Positions 1 to 8,647 of a stretch of 64,000 nt of DNA are shown in pieces. The position numbers and the translations under genes were made by a program. The stretch spans positions 186,001 to 250,000 of the forward strand of contig NC_009406.2 of assembly GCF_000002875.2 (NCBI RefSeq), given 5' to 3'. Origin of the DNA: Leishmania infantum JPCM5. Taxonomy: Eukaryota; Euglenozoa; Kinetoplastea; Trypanosomatida; Trypanosomatidae. The notes under the pieces are model-generated. The model worked only from the letters and a program-made list of their open reading frames with translations. It had not been told where the DNA came from and did not search any database. Numbering within the stretch: position 1 is the first letter of the stretch; each line of letters starts with the position of its first letter.

Positions 1-1161
1 AAGCGGGATGGCCTGACCGGACGCGCGCTCGAGCAGCGCTGACGTCGACATTCGCCCCATAAACCCGTCCACGATACACAGCGGTACGATGTCCACCTCA
101 TGCAGCGTGGAGGTGCGAGCAGCCGTGGGGGACGACGCGGCAGCGGATAAGGCTGCCAACGATGAGGCGGGGGCAGCGGCAGCAGCGGTGGCCGTCACCG
201 CACCGGAATCCGTGAAAGACAGCGAGGACGGAAACACCAACTCGGTCCTCATCTTCGGCTCCCTCGACGCACTAGGCTGCCCGCTGCCGCGCGAACATGT
301 CACACCACACACACGTGAGGAGGGCGAGTTTGGCGTGCCTTCTGGACCCGAAGCCTCTGGAGCACCATCGGCTACGGTAACGGTGGGGAACGTGTAGGCC
401 TGGCACACGGCGTAGAAGTCCTCCATGGAAGTGCAAGGCAGCACCTCTACTCGCCGCACAGCGTCCAGCACCGCTCGCTGACGGGCTCGAAGTTGAGCTT
501 CGGAGTTGAGCGACTGCAAGCACGGTTCCGACGACGCCGTGCGAGCAGAAGCTGGTGACGAGGCAGTGCGCCCTGCACAGCCCATCTGTGTGAAGTTTTG
601 GGCATCGTGCAGCGTTGCGGCGTCGCCTTGTCGCACGCTTAGTGCCTCTTGCCGCCGTGGCTGCAACGCCATCCACTGCCTTTCAATGGTCACCGCAAAC
701 CTTGCCAGCGAGAAGGCTTGACTCGTCGGGGCGTTGAGGAACAGTACACGACCGCCGCGCAGCGCGTGTGCGGCGGCCACCTCGTAGGCCAAGCGCTGCT
801 CAGCCGCTGGTGAAGCAAAAGAAGAGATGAGCGCTCCCTCGCCAGTCGCGGATGCACGCGTCGATGACGGCGCGGCGGCAGCGGCAGTGGTAACCAAGCA
901 GACGGAATTCATGCCCAGCTCAGCGCACGCGTCGCCTGTGGTGCCCTCGTCGGCAGCCGCGGTAGCATCGAACGCTGCTGCCGGCGAAACGGAAGGTGCA
1001 TCTTTGCCCGTGTCAGAATCGCAACTGCTGGCGGCGTGCTGTAGCTTGAACACGTGCGGGGGCAACAGCTGTACCGGAATCGCATGGAGTCTCTGGACGA
1101 CCGACCTGGCACTCTCTCGGTGACGGTGGCGAGGGAGAACTGCGGTGGTAGTGGCGGGCAT
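1..1161 (-). CDS. Hypothetical protein, possible degenerate RecA/RAD51-paralogue fold (3' end missing)
   Basis: The frame is open for 387 codons from the ATG at 1161 to the left edge, so the C-terminus lies outside the window. An in-frame stop lies upstream of this ATG, which fixes the start. Residues 111-145 keep the order seen around the first strand and P-loop of RecA/RAD51 proteins: a hydrophobic strand, then FASPAAEQ where a Walker A would sit, a helix (LAYEVAAAHAL), and GGRVLFLN. A later strand, IVPLCIVD (358-365), could correspond to Walker B. The layout recalls the XRCC2/RAD51 group, but no Gly-x4-Gly-Lys-Thr is present, so ATP binding is doubtful. Long Ala/Ser-rich stretches separate the blocks, as is common in Leishmania. 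The coding call is firm; the RecA link is inference. Confidence 0.7.
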   Translation of the reverse strand, partial: MPATTTAVLPRHRHRESARSVVQRLHAIPVQLLPPHVFKLQHAASSCDSDTGKDAPSVSPAAAFDATAAADEGTTGDACAELGMNSVCLVTTAAAAAPSSTRASATGEGALISSFASPAAEQRLAYEVAAAHALRGGRVLFLNAPTSQAFSLARFAVTIERQWMALQPRRQEALSVRQGDAATLHDAQNFTQMGCAGRTASSPASARTASSEPCLQSLNSEAQLRARQRAVLDAVRRVEVLPCTSMEDFYAVCQAYTFPTVTVADGAPEASGPEGTPNSPSSRVCGVTCSRGSGQPSASREPKMRTELVFPSSLSFTDSGAVTATAAAAAPASSLAALSAAASSPTAARTSTLHEVDIVPLCIVDGFMGRMSTSALLERASGQAIPL

Positions 1162-2081
1162 CTTGACAGAACTGAAAAGACCCTTGCCCACGTTTTGCAC
1201 AACTAAGTTTGAGCGGGCTTTTGTTTACATTCTTTTTTTTTCCGCTCTGATGCAGAGCATGGGTAGAGTAGCGGAAGTCATCCTTTCCCCCGAGTTTGTG
1301 TGTGTGTAAGAGCGAGGCGTGTGAAAGAAAGCGAGGCGTCAGCGGTAGCCATGGTATCAGCGCTTGAGTTTGCTCGCCCTCTGCCGCTGTTGTTGTTTCT
1401 TCGGTAGGGGGCAGACTCTGTTTGTGAGTGGGGAAGTGAATGTGCGTGTCCTCCAACGGATGGCACGCACACGCACGCAGACTCCACCTGCGGCATTCCC
1501 GTATCAAGGCGCGAAAGCAAGGCAAACACGCGCCCAGAAATTTCAGAAGAGTCGCATGCGGGATGGGCACAACGAATGAAGTGTGCGCGTGTGCGCGAGT
1601 GCCGCGCGCCTCACCAAAGGGTCGTCTGCTGCTCGCAGTGCAGCCGCGCGCCCGAGCGAGCAGCTAGCCAGGGAGATCGAGACAGCACGGGAGCAAGGCA
1701 GTTACCAGGCGCAGCGACAGCCTCCGTCGCCTCGCGTACGCCGGTGCAGTCTGTACACTCCGACACACGCCCGAGCTTACATGCACGTGCATGAGCCCTA
1801 AAACTCACTCCTTTGTGTGTGTGTGTGTGTGTGTGTTCGGTGGCAAGGAGTCCAGTGAGACGAGTGAGGAAGAAGGCTAGCGCTCTGCCCCCCCCCTTCT
1901 CTCTCCCCTGTCATGACAAGCGAAGAGAGATGGAACATAAGAAGGCGAGGAGAGAGGGCCGCGCCCTACACCGCACACACGCCCACGCAGAGAAATACAT
2001 GCCCACAGCAGATGAGGTTCATGTCAATGAAAAAGTAGAAGCGTCGTGGCCGTGCCGCACCTCGCGCTCCTCGACCTCTTC
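1162..2081. other. Spacer between the RecA-like gene and the TBC gene
   Basis: No convincing gene is seen. It should hold the 3' UTR of the TBC gene and the 5' UTR of the RecA-like gene. It contains a (GT)n run near 1815-1835, a C-run near 1890, and purine-rich plus-strand stretches that read as pyrimidine tracts in the transcript. The frames on both strands here are short and low in complexity. Confidence 0.6.
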
Positions 2082-5000
2082 TCAAAGAGGTCCATCCGTC
2101 TTGAGAAACAGCGCGACCATGTCCTCGACGCTTGGGAAGTAGTCAGATTCGTCGTCGTCATCGTCGGCCTTCCCAGCTGGCACGACCGCCGCCACTGCCG
2201 CTTCCTTGCTGTGTGGACCAACATACCAGCCAGGAAGGGGCTCACCAGCGCCGCCGGTTGCTGTACTGCCCCTTGTCCTTGCGGACGCCTCCGCGGCCTG
2301 GAGACGCAGACGACGGCGCAGCTCGCGTGCCTCGGCGACGCAGACGTTCTCGTAGAACGCCCGCGCGCATACGAGAATCTGGTCAAGGCTTATCTCACGG
2401 CTCAGTCCGTTCGCGAACTGTAGGAGCGTCTCGTACGCTTGTATGTGAGTTATGATCTGTGCGGCAAGCGCGCCGAGCAACGCCACCGTGACGACCACCT
2501 CGTACGCCGTGGTGTACGGGCAAGCGAAGAGCACATCCCAGAAGCGCATCGTGTCCTCGATGCTCGGCAGATCGCGCTTGAAGCAGACCAGTATCCAGCG
2601 GAAGCAGAATGACATGTCATCGGCCATGCAGTTCTTCTTGAGATGCGTGTACAAGCCCGGATGGAAGTGCCGCGTCAGCACCTGTGCCTGGTACAGCTTG
2701 CGCTGCAGCCCCTTCACAGCCGCGTACGGCGCACCAGCCGTGCGCCCCTCAATGACAAAGTTCGCCGACATGTGCTCACTCAGTATCTTGCGGAAGCACA
2801 TGAACACGGCGGCCTCAGACGCCGGGGACAGATGTGGTGCCGGGGGCAGCGAGGGCAACGCGGCAAGCAACACCACCGCCGCCACATCGCTCATGCCCTG
2901 GCTGTAGCCAAGATCCATGTCCAGCATCACATGCGCCAGCAAGAGCTCCTGCAGCACGCGCAGCATATCGGAGTCATCCTCGCGAAAGGCCGGGTGCGTC
3001 CGGTCGGTCCTCTGTACATCCTTCACGATGGATTGCTTGGCGTACCGGTAGGTGGCGAAGTGTGCCTCCTGCTCCGGCAGAAACGATTTCCACTGTGAGG
3101 TAAGGCGCGTGTAGAGCGCCTCGTCGTTTCGGAGCGCCCCGGCTTGCTCGACCTCGGTCGAGCCTACGCGGTAGGCTCCGAGCAGGTAGCACCAGACCTC
3201 GAAGCGGACGCTGCTGTCCCCCAGCCCTCCTCGCTCGTAAACAGCTTGACGGAAGGCACGCCAGCGGTCAGCGTTCAGCCTCCTTGTCTGAGGCGGCAGG
3301 GCTGCCGAAGTCGCACCGTGCGTGGAGTGGTTCTCCGGTACGTTCCCGTGCTGTTGTGGATAGCGCTGCTGCTCCGGAGGGACGTCGAAGACGCGCTCCC
3401 AGTCCGCCGCGGTGACCGGCGATGGTGCGCGGCTTCCGCCGTCCAGTGGGAGGACCGGACGTGGAGGAGAGTAGCATGCGCCAAGCCGTATCGCCGTCAT
3501 CTCGTCCGTGAGATCCTCAAAAGAGGAGGCGCTGGAGTAGTCCTGCGTTTCGTCCGGCGAGTTCGTCGTCGACGCCCATGCGCGTGTGGCGCTGCCGACC
3601 CTTCTGTCTCCCCTGCCACGAGGATCATCGGTGTGGCCTGCCTCCTGTTCGAACCCCGTCAACGCGGATGGCCAGTGCGGCGCAACCGCGCTCATGGCTT
3701 CGTAGCGCAAGTTGGAGGTGTAGTGCGAGAGCAGGCCGCCGACGCCGCGGGCGCCACTGCGGAAGAGCGCACGGGTAGAGAGCCGCTTGCGCCAGCCGTG
3801 GAGCTCGCCCTCTGGCGGCTGCGCCGGTGGGGCGCTAGCGCTGCTCGTGCTTCGCCCTGCTGGTGATAACGGAAGCCCCAGATGCGCGCTGCCCAATCGG
3901 CGCACCCCGTGCGACGCCTGCAGCTCGGATGGAGTCGCGGCACCCCGGATTCGTGACGGCGACGAAGTGCTGATTCCGTCGGCACCTGTAACTCCGTTCG
4001 CACCATCTAGCAGGAGCAGAGACAAGTTATTGCGGCTGCCACGGTACGCGTAGACGAGCCCCGGCGAGTGCTGCCGCAGTGCGGCCATACACCGCGTGAT
4101 GCCGCCTTTGTGGAACACAAAGGAAAAGGACGTTGTCGGGGCAGAGCGGCGCGATGAGATAGCGGCAGCGCCACCGCTAATCCCCGACGGCGATGTGAGC
4201 GCGCACCCTAGCGAGTTGCTGCCAACACGCACAAAGACATCTGACGGGCATTTCGCTGCATAGGCAGCCGCGCCGGACTCCAGTTGCAGGGTCAGCATCT
4301 GCACGCGACGATCTCGTGGGGTCAACATGTCGGTGTCGTTGCTCTCCGCCTCATGGATATCGCGTACAGCGAAGCAGAGGCACCCTAGCGTTTTTGTGCT
4401 GCTGCCGGCAATGTCTTCGGTGCTTTCTGCAGCGGTGCCTGCGGCAGCGGCAGCCTTCTGAGGGGCAGTGGCGGTCGAAGTCAAGTGCTGTAGATCGCGG
4501 CGGAGCGAGGGCGTGGCAAGTGGTGCCGCAGCTAAGGTGTAGGGTGTGTCCCCCGCTTGCCCCATGTCCGTGCTGTCGACGGCCCCTGTAGCAGCAGCAA
4601 CACCTGCAACCCACAGGACAACGGTGACGGTATTGTTCTGCTTCCCTACAGAAGCTTCGACAGCGGCTGCGCCCGGTGGTTGACTTTGCGACGACTGCGG
4701 CGGAGCTGCGTTCGCGTCCGCGCCCCTGCATCTCACCGGTGTCGCATTCAAGGCGCTCCTCACGTCCTCCCCGGCAGTCTGCAGCGCCTGTGGAGATGCG
4801 GGCAACTCCATGACGCCCTGCCCTGTCGGGGAAGACAACTGTGGTAGCTGAATGCCTCCCACTGCGGCCACCGAGCCTGCACCTAGATCTGAGGTGGGCG
4901 CGTTCGTGTCATGGTTGCTGAGCCTTTCCGGCCCCTGGCGCATCTCCTCTGTATGGTCCGTTTGGTCAAGGGTGTTTATGACAGTTACCATAGCGGTCGT

Positions 5001-5486
5001 TGGCGACGCCTGCACTGAACTCGCTCCCACTGCGCCGTCCCCGGCGTCCACAAAGCCAGGACTTGGTGAGGCGCAGAAAGCTGCAGCTTCGTTGGCGAAG
5101 GCGAACTGCCGCTGCGACGGCGCCGGCGTGGCAGTAACGGCAGAAATCGATCCCCACGTGTCCTCCGGCAGCTCGCACACGTACATGGTACCGTGCGCTT
5201 GAGTTGGAGTCGACGCCTGCGGCTGTGACGGTGACCAGGGGAGCTGCAAGAGCTGCGGGGATGGCGTGCGCATAACCGCTGTAGCTGTCGGGATTACGCG
5301 GGTGATGCCGCCACCACCAGCGCTGTCATTGTCCGCCTCCGGAACGACGACGGAGCCGCGAAGTACACACCTTGACGAGGGAGCCGCTCCGCTCGCTGTC
5401 TCGGCCAACGAGATCTGCTCAAAGACCTCGTAGCGGCGATGCTTCTGGTTGAGAAACTTCAATAAGCCTTGGGCGGAGAGCGACAT
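2082..5486 (-). CDS. TBC-domain Rab GTPase-activating protein
   Basis: This 1134-residue protein probably accelerates GTP hydrolysis by a Rab GTPase in membrane traffic. The TBC domain spans about residues 739-1030. It carries the catalytic arginine-finger motif IVKDVQRTDR (Arg about 826) and the glutamine-finger motif YSQGMSD (Gln about 863). The order and spacing fit the Gyp7/TBC1D15 type. The 700-residue N-terminal part is Ser/Ala/Pro-rich; its first 40 residues (GLLKFLNQKHRRYEVFEQI) look ordered. The C-terminus has an acidic patch (DDDDDESDYF). I chose the ATG at 5486: the frame stays open upstream, but that part is low-complexity and a strong polypyrimidine-AG signal lies just before this ATG. 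GAP activity is inferred from both catalytic fingers being present; the Rab partner is unknown. Confidence 0.93.
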   Translation of the reverse strand: MSLSAQGLLKFLNQKHRRYEVFEQISLAETASGAAPSSRCVLRGSVVVPEADNDSAGGGGITRVIPTATAVMRTPSPQLLQLPWSPSQPQASTPTQAHGTMYVCELPEDTWGSISAVTATPAPSQRQFAFANEAAAFCASPSPGFVDAGDGAVGASSVQASPTTAMVTVINTLDQTDHTEEMRQGPERLSNHDTNAPTSDLGAGSVAAVGGIQLPQLSSPTGQGVMELPASPQALQTAGEDVRSALNATPVRCRGADANAAPPQSSQSQPPGAAAVEASVGKQNNTVTVVLWVAGVAAATGAVDSTDMGQAGDTPYTLAAAPLATPSLRRDLQHLTSTATAPQKAAAAAGTAAESTEDIAGSSTKTLGCLCFAVRDIHEAESNDTDMLTPRDRRVQMLTLQLESGAAAYAAKCPSDVFVRVGSNSLGCALTSPSGISGGAAAISSRRSAPTTSFSFVFHKGGITRCMAALRQHSPGLVYAYRGSRNNLSLLLLDGANGVTGADGISTSSPSRIRGAATPSELQASHGVRRLGSAHLGLPLSPAGRSTSSASAPPAQPPEGELHGWRKRLSTRALFRSGARGVGGLLSHYTSNLRYEAMSAVAPHWPSALTGFEQEAGHTDDPRGRGDRRVGSATRAWASTTNSPDETQDYSSASSFEDLTDEMTAIRLGACYSPPRPVLPLDGGSRAPSPVTAADWERVFDVPPEQQRYPQQHGNVPENHSTHGATSAALPPQTRRLNADRWRAFRQAVYERGGLGDSSVRFEVWCYLLGAYRVGSTEVEQAGALRNDEALYTRLTSQWKSFLPEQEAHFATYRYAKQSIVKDVQRTDRTHPAFREDDSDMLRVLQELLLAHVMLDMDLGYSQGMSDVAAVVLLAALPSLPPAPHLSPASEAAVFMCFRKILSEHMSANFVIEGRTAGAPYAAVKGLQRKLYQAQVLTRHFHPGLYTHLKKNCMADDMSFCFRWILVCFKRDLPSIEDTMRFWDVLFACPYTTAYEVVVTVALLGALAAQIITHIQAYETLLQFANGLSREISLDQILVCARAFYENVCVAEARELRRRLRLQAAEASARTRGSTATGGAGEPLPGWYVGPHSKEAAVAAVVPAGKADDDDDESDYFPSVEDMVALFLKTDGPL

Positions 5487-5513
5487 GGCTGAGCAATAAC
5501 AAAAAAAAAGCAA
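5487..5513 (-). promoter_or_regulatory. Candidate spliced-leader acceptor for the TBC gene
   Basis: On the transcribed strand a T-rich tract with nine consecutive T is followed by TTATTGCTCAG and the ATG. The AG is at 5490-5489, leaving a two-base 5' UTR before the spliced leader. Such a short leader is unusual, so a more upstream AG remains possible. Confidence 0.45.
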
Positions 5514-6730
5514 CGGATGAGGATGCTGTCGTATGCGCGCGATGCTACGCCCGTGGTGTATGAAGAATCCAAGGGGCGTGTGCAACGTGTCCAGCTCTCC
5601 TGGAAGTGGGGACGACAGAAGAGAGGAGGAGGAGAAGGGGGTGGGGGCACACGACAAACCCTCACGTGAGAAACGACCCCAAAACACGAGAAGGCAGACG
5701 TCGACGGGGAGGGCGAGTGAGACGCACGGCAGCGTGGGGCCCGCAAGACGATACGAAAACAGAGGAGAGGCGCACGCGCTGGGAAGAAATAGAGCGGAGG
5801 CTGCGATCTAAAGAAAGGGTGCCTATATTCTGAAGAAGCAGAGAGACGTAAAACACCATGTGGCGGGATGAGCCACGCGCGAGGCGGCCGGTACGTGAAG
5901 CGGCCGTGCGTGTATGGGTGTGAACGTATGGGTTTGGGTGGGTGGCCACGAGGCGGTTCAGTGACGCGTAGAGCGTCACAACAACAGCGGCAGCGGCTCA
6001 CGCCTACGAGAGAGAAAAGGAGATTGTCGTGTATATGTGCGCACGAGTGCACGCGTCGAGTGCTTGTATGGGCACGTGCGTGTGCGCCTTGACCACTTCA
6101 CCTTGCGTTTGCGGTTTGCGCCACCAACACCTCCTCCTCTTTTTCCCTCCCTCTCTGCGCGTGCGCCCAGAGAAGGGCTGTCGAATATGAAGTGCGAGAT
6201 TGAAATATGCCGTGGTTTGGAGGTGTGTGAGCGTTGTGCAAGTTGATATGTGTGGGCTCCGCGAGCGACGCGCGCTGCTTAGCGGAGGGATGGCGAGACA
6301 GACAGAAATGCGTGAAAAAGAAAGCCGAGGTTCACGAGAGAGGCGTGACCACGAGAGAAAAGAAAAAAGAGGATCGGAGAGAAGCGCGGATGGGCAGCTA
6401 CTCACAGGTAGCACATAAGCATCAGAGCGGCGTCCTCGGATGTCGCGACGGCCGTGATACGGAAGTATTACGGCCGCTCTCACAGTGGAGAAACAACAAA
6501 GGCGCCGTCGCCCTGCCTTTGGTAGGTCTCACCGCGGCTAGCCTTCATCCACCCCACCCGCGAAATACGCCAGGACAGACCCACACGAAAAAAATGAACC
6601 GTAGTTGCTCACCTATTTTTTTTTTCGTTGGCCTCCCCCTCCACCCACGCCATCGTAAAGCGCACGCGCAGGGAAAAGGATAACTGCGGCCCATACATGC
6701 AGCCTGGACCCAGCGCACACGCGGGCACGC
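5491..6730. other. Spacer between the TBC and FHA-parvulin genes
   Basis: No gene is supported. It should contain the 3' UTR of the FHA-parvulin gene and the upstream part of the TBC leader region. Purine-rich plus-strand blocks near 5610-5650 and 6310-6370, and a T-run near 6617-6626, are typical of trypanosomatid UTR sequence. Confidence 0.6.
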
Positions 6731-8050
6731 TCAATCGCAGCGATACAAGAGGTGGACACCGAGCTGCGTCTCCACCGGCGCACTCACCTCGCCGCGGCGC
6801 AGCCTAAACGCCGCCTTGTCGATCTCGTCCGCGAAGGTGCCCTTCTCGACCACCCCCAGGTCGCCGCGCTTCTTCTTCGCTGACATCTCACAGTACTCGT
6901 CGACAGCCGCAACGAACTCCTCAGGGGTCCATGGCGAGAAGCCAAGATCTGGAGCGACTGGCACTCGCCGCCGATGGTCGGCCAGAATGTAACGCGCCAT
7001 GTCAAGTGCGTCGGCGCGAGAGCGGGTGATGATCTCGCCCTTGTTGCGCCCACGCGAGATAGGGTTCTCAACGTCTTTGTGCTTGATGACGAGCTGGAAG
7101 AGGTGAATGGGGGCATACTCCGCCGCTGCAGAGGCAGTCGCAGCTTCTGCCGGCGAGCCGCCGGTTGCATCCGCAGTTGCATGCATTACGGTCGTCGCCG
7201 CAGGTTCAGCCATCCGTCCAACATCGCTGGTAACAGCGCCGTGGGCACTGGAAGTGGCAGCCTCTGCAGTCGTGGAGGATGTTCTTGGCTCGTTCGCCAC
7301 CTGTCCTTCGGGTGCCGGGGACACAGCGGTAGCGGCGCTGGTGGCCGAAGTGATCACGGCACTTGGCGCTGTCGCTGGGCAGGTGGCGGTGCCGGCGACA
7401 GCAGCAGAGAGCGACACCTTGTCTGCTTCACAGAGTCCACTGTCCGCCGACGCCAACCCCGACCCGTGCCGCTGCGCCGCCGTATCTTCGTCACCGTCCT
7501 CGCGAAGGCGCTTCAGCTGCGGCGGCGCCCCCGCGCGGAGCTCGTAGGTGCGCGTGCTGTAGCCAAACTGCAACACCGACCCGACCGCGATAGGGATGGG
7601 CTTGCGCGGCTCCACACGCTTCCCTTCGAGTCGCACCCCGTTGGTGGAGCCCAGGTCAAGCAGCACAAAGCAGACGTGCTCCTTGTTGAAGATAAGCGCG
7701 GCGTGCACGGAGCTGATGGAGGGGTGCTCCAGCACGTAATCGCACACTGGGTTCTTGCCAAAGAGGTAGTACGGAAACCTCTGCAGACCAAGGGCGGGAT
7801 ACGGCACCTTGCCTCGCACACAGTGAAGATGGAAAGGCCGCGACGGCAGACCCGCCCATGCAGGGCAGCGGAAAATCGACGCTTGCTTGTTCAGCTTGAC
7901 CGGGTCTGTCGCGGCGATGATGTGCGGCGGCAGCGACTGGGCGGCCTCGCGCAGCGGGATCGCGACGGCCGGGGGGGCCTGCTCGGCATCTGCAGAGACG
8001 CTCTCCGCCGCCCGCGCTAGCTTCGCCACGTGTGCTTGGAAGCTGCTCAT
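6731..8050 (-). CDS. FHA-domain parvulin-type peptidyl-prolyl cis/trans isomerase
   Basis: This 439-residue protein joins a phosphothreonine-binding FHA domain to a parvulin isomerase. The FHA domain (about 73-173) shows YLFGKN, SISSVHA and DLGSTNG, the conserved loop residues that contact phosphopeptide and order the fold. An Ala/Thr-rich linker of about 130 residues follows. The C-terminal parvulin domain (about 314-439) has SRADALDMARYIL, GDLGVVEKGTFADEIDKAAF and the final GVHLLYRC. The design matches the FHA-containing parvulins described in trypanosomes (TbPar42/TcPar45). There is no WW domain, so the FHA domain probably targets phosphorylated substrates instead. I chose the ATG at 8050; the frame continues upstream only through GTG. 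A nuclear or regulatory role is inference. Confidence 0.92.
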   Translation of the reverse strand: MSSFQAHVAKLARAAESVSADAEQAPPAVAIPLREAAQSLPPHIIAATDPVKLNKQASIFRCPAWAGLPSRPFHLHCVRGKVPYPALGLQRFPYYLFGKNPVCDYVLEHPSISSVHAALIFNKEHVCFVLLDLGSTNGVRLEGKRVEPRKPIPIAVGSVLQFGYSTRTYELRAGAPPQLKRLREDGDEDTAAQRHGSGLASADSGLCEADKVSLSAAVAGTATCPATAPSAVITSATSAATAVSPAPEGQVANEPRTSSTTAEAATSSAHGAVTSDVGRMAEPAATTVMHATADATGGSPAEAATASAAAEYAPIHLFQLVIKHKDVENPISRGRNKGEIITRSRADALDMARYILADHRRRVPVAPDLGFSPWTPEEFVAAVDEYCEMSAKKKRGDLGVVEKGTFADEIDKAAFRLRRGEVSAPVETQLGVHLLYRCD

Positions 8051-8647
8051 GGTCACCTAAAGCGCCACCCGTGCGGACGACGCACACCTACAAGAGAACA
8101 AGGGAGAGAGAGAGTCGAAGTTCAATCAAGCGCGTACGCACCGGTAGGGGCATTGCTCAAGTGCGCTGCGCGCAGTGCACGAGTCGCGTCGAATCGTTGC
8201 CTCTCCTTCTCCTCCTCATCGCTTGTCATCATCATACTACAGCCGCCATCACAGCCAAGGACAACACGGTAAGCCGCAAGTGCGGGCAGAGAACGTACAG
8301 CACAGCAGGCTGGAGAACGGGAGAAGAGGAGGAAGAAACGAGAGACCAGCCTTCATGCAGGCGCTGCAGAGCTGGACGGAACGTTGCGCTGCACGGTGCT
8401 GCGCCGGAGCATGTGTCAGTTGGCGGCCCCGCGCATACGGAGATGAACAAGGGGGTGGTGACGCTGACGCAAGGCTGCTGTTTGCAGACCGGAAGAGGGG
8501 GTGGAGAGAGAGGGAGAGCGGACCTCTGACTTATGAAAAAAAAAAACGTCTGCTACATCCGCCGCGCGAGTGTGTGGCGCACTGCGAAGACGCGCACGCG
8601 CACAGGCCCGTGCCCGGCCATGACGGTGCCACCCGCCCCGCACAAAC
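8051..8647. other. Spacer between the FHA-parvulin gene and the helical-repeat gene
   Basis: About 600 bases without a supported gene. It contains a plus-strand purine block at 8301-8350 and a run of A near 8538. It is expected to hold the 3' UTR of the helical-repeat gene and the short 5' UTR of the parvulin gene. Confidence 0.55.
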
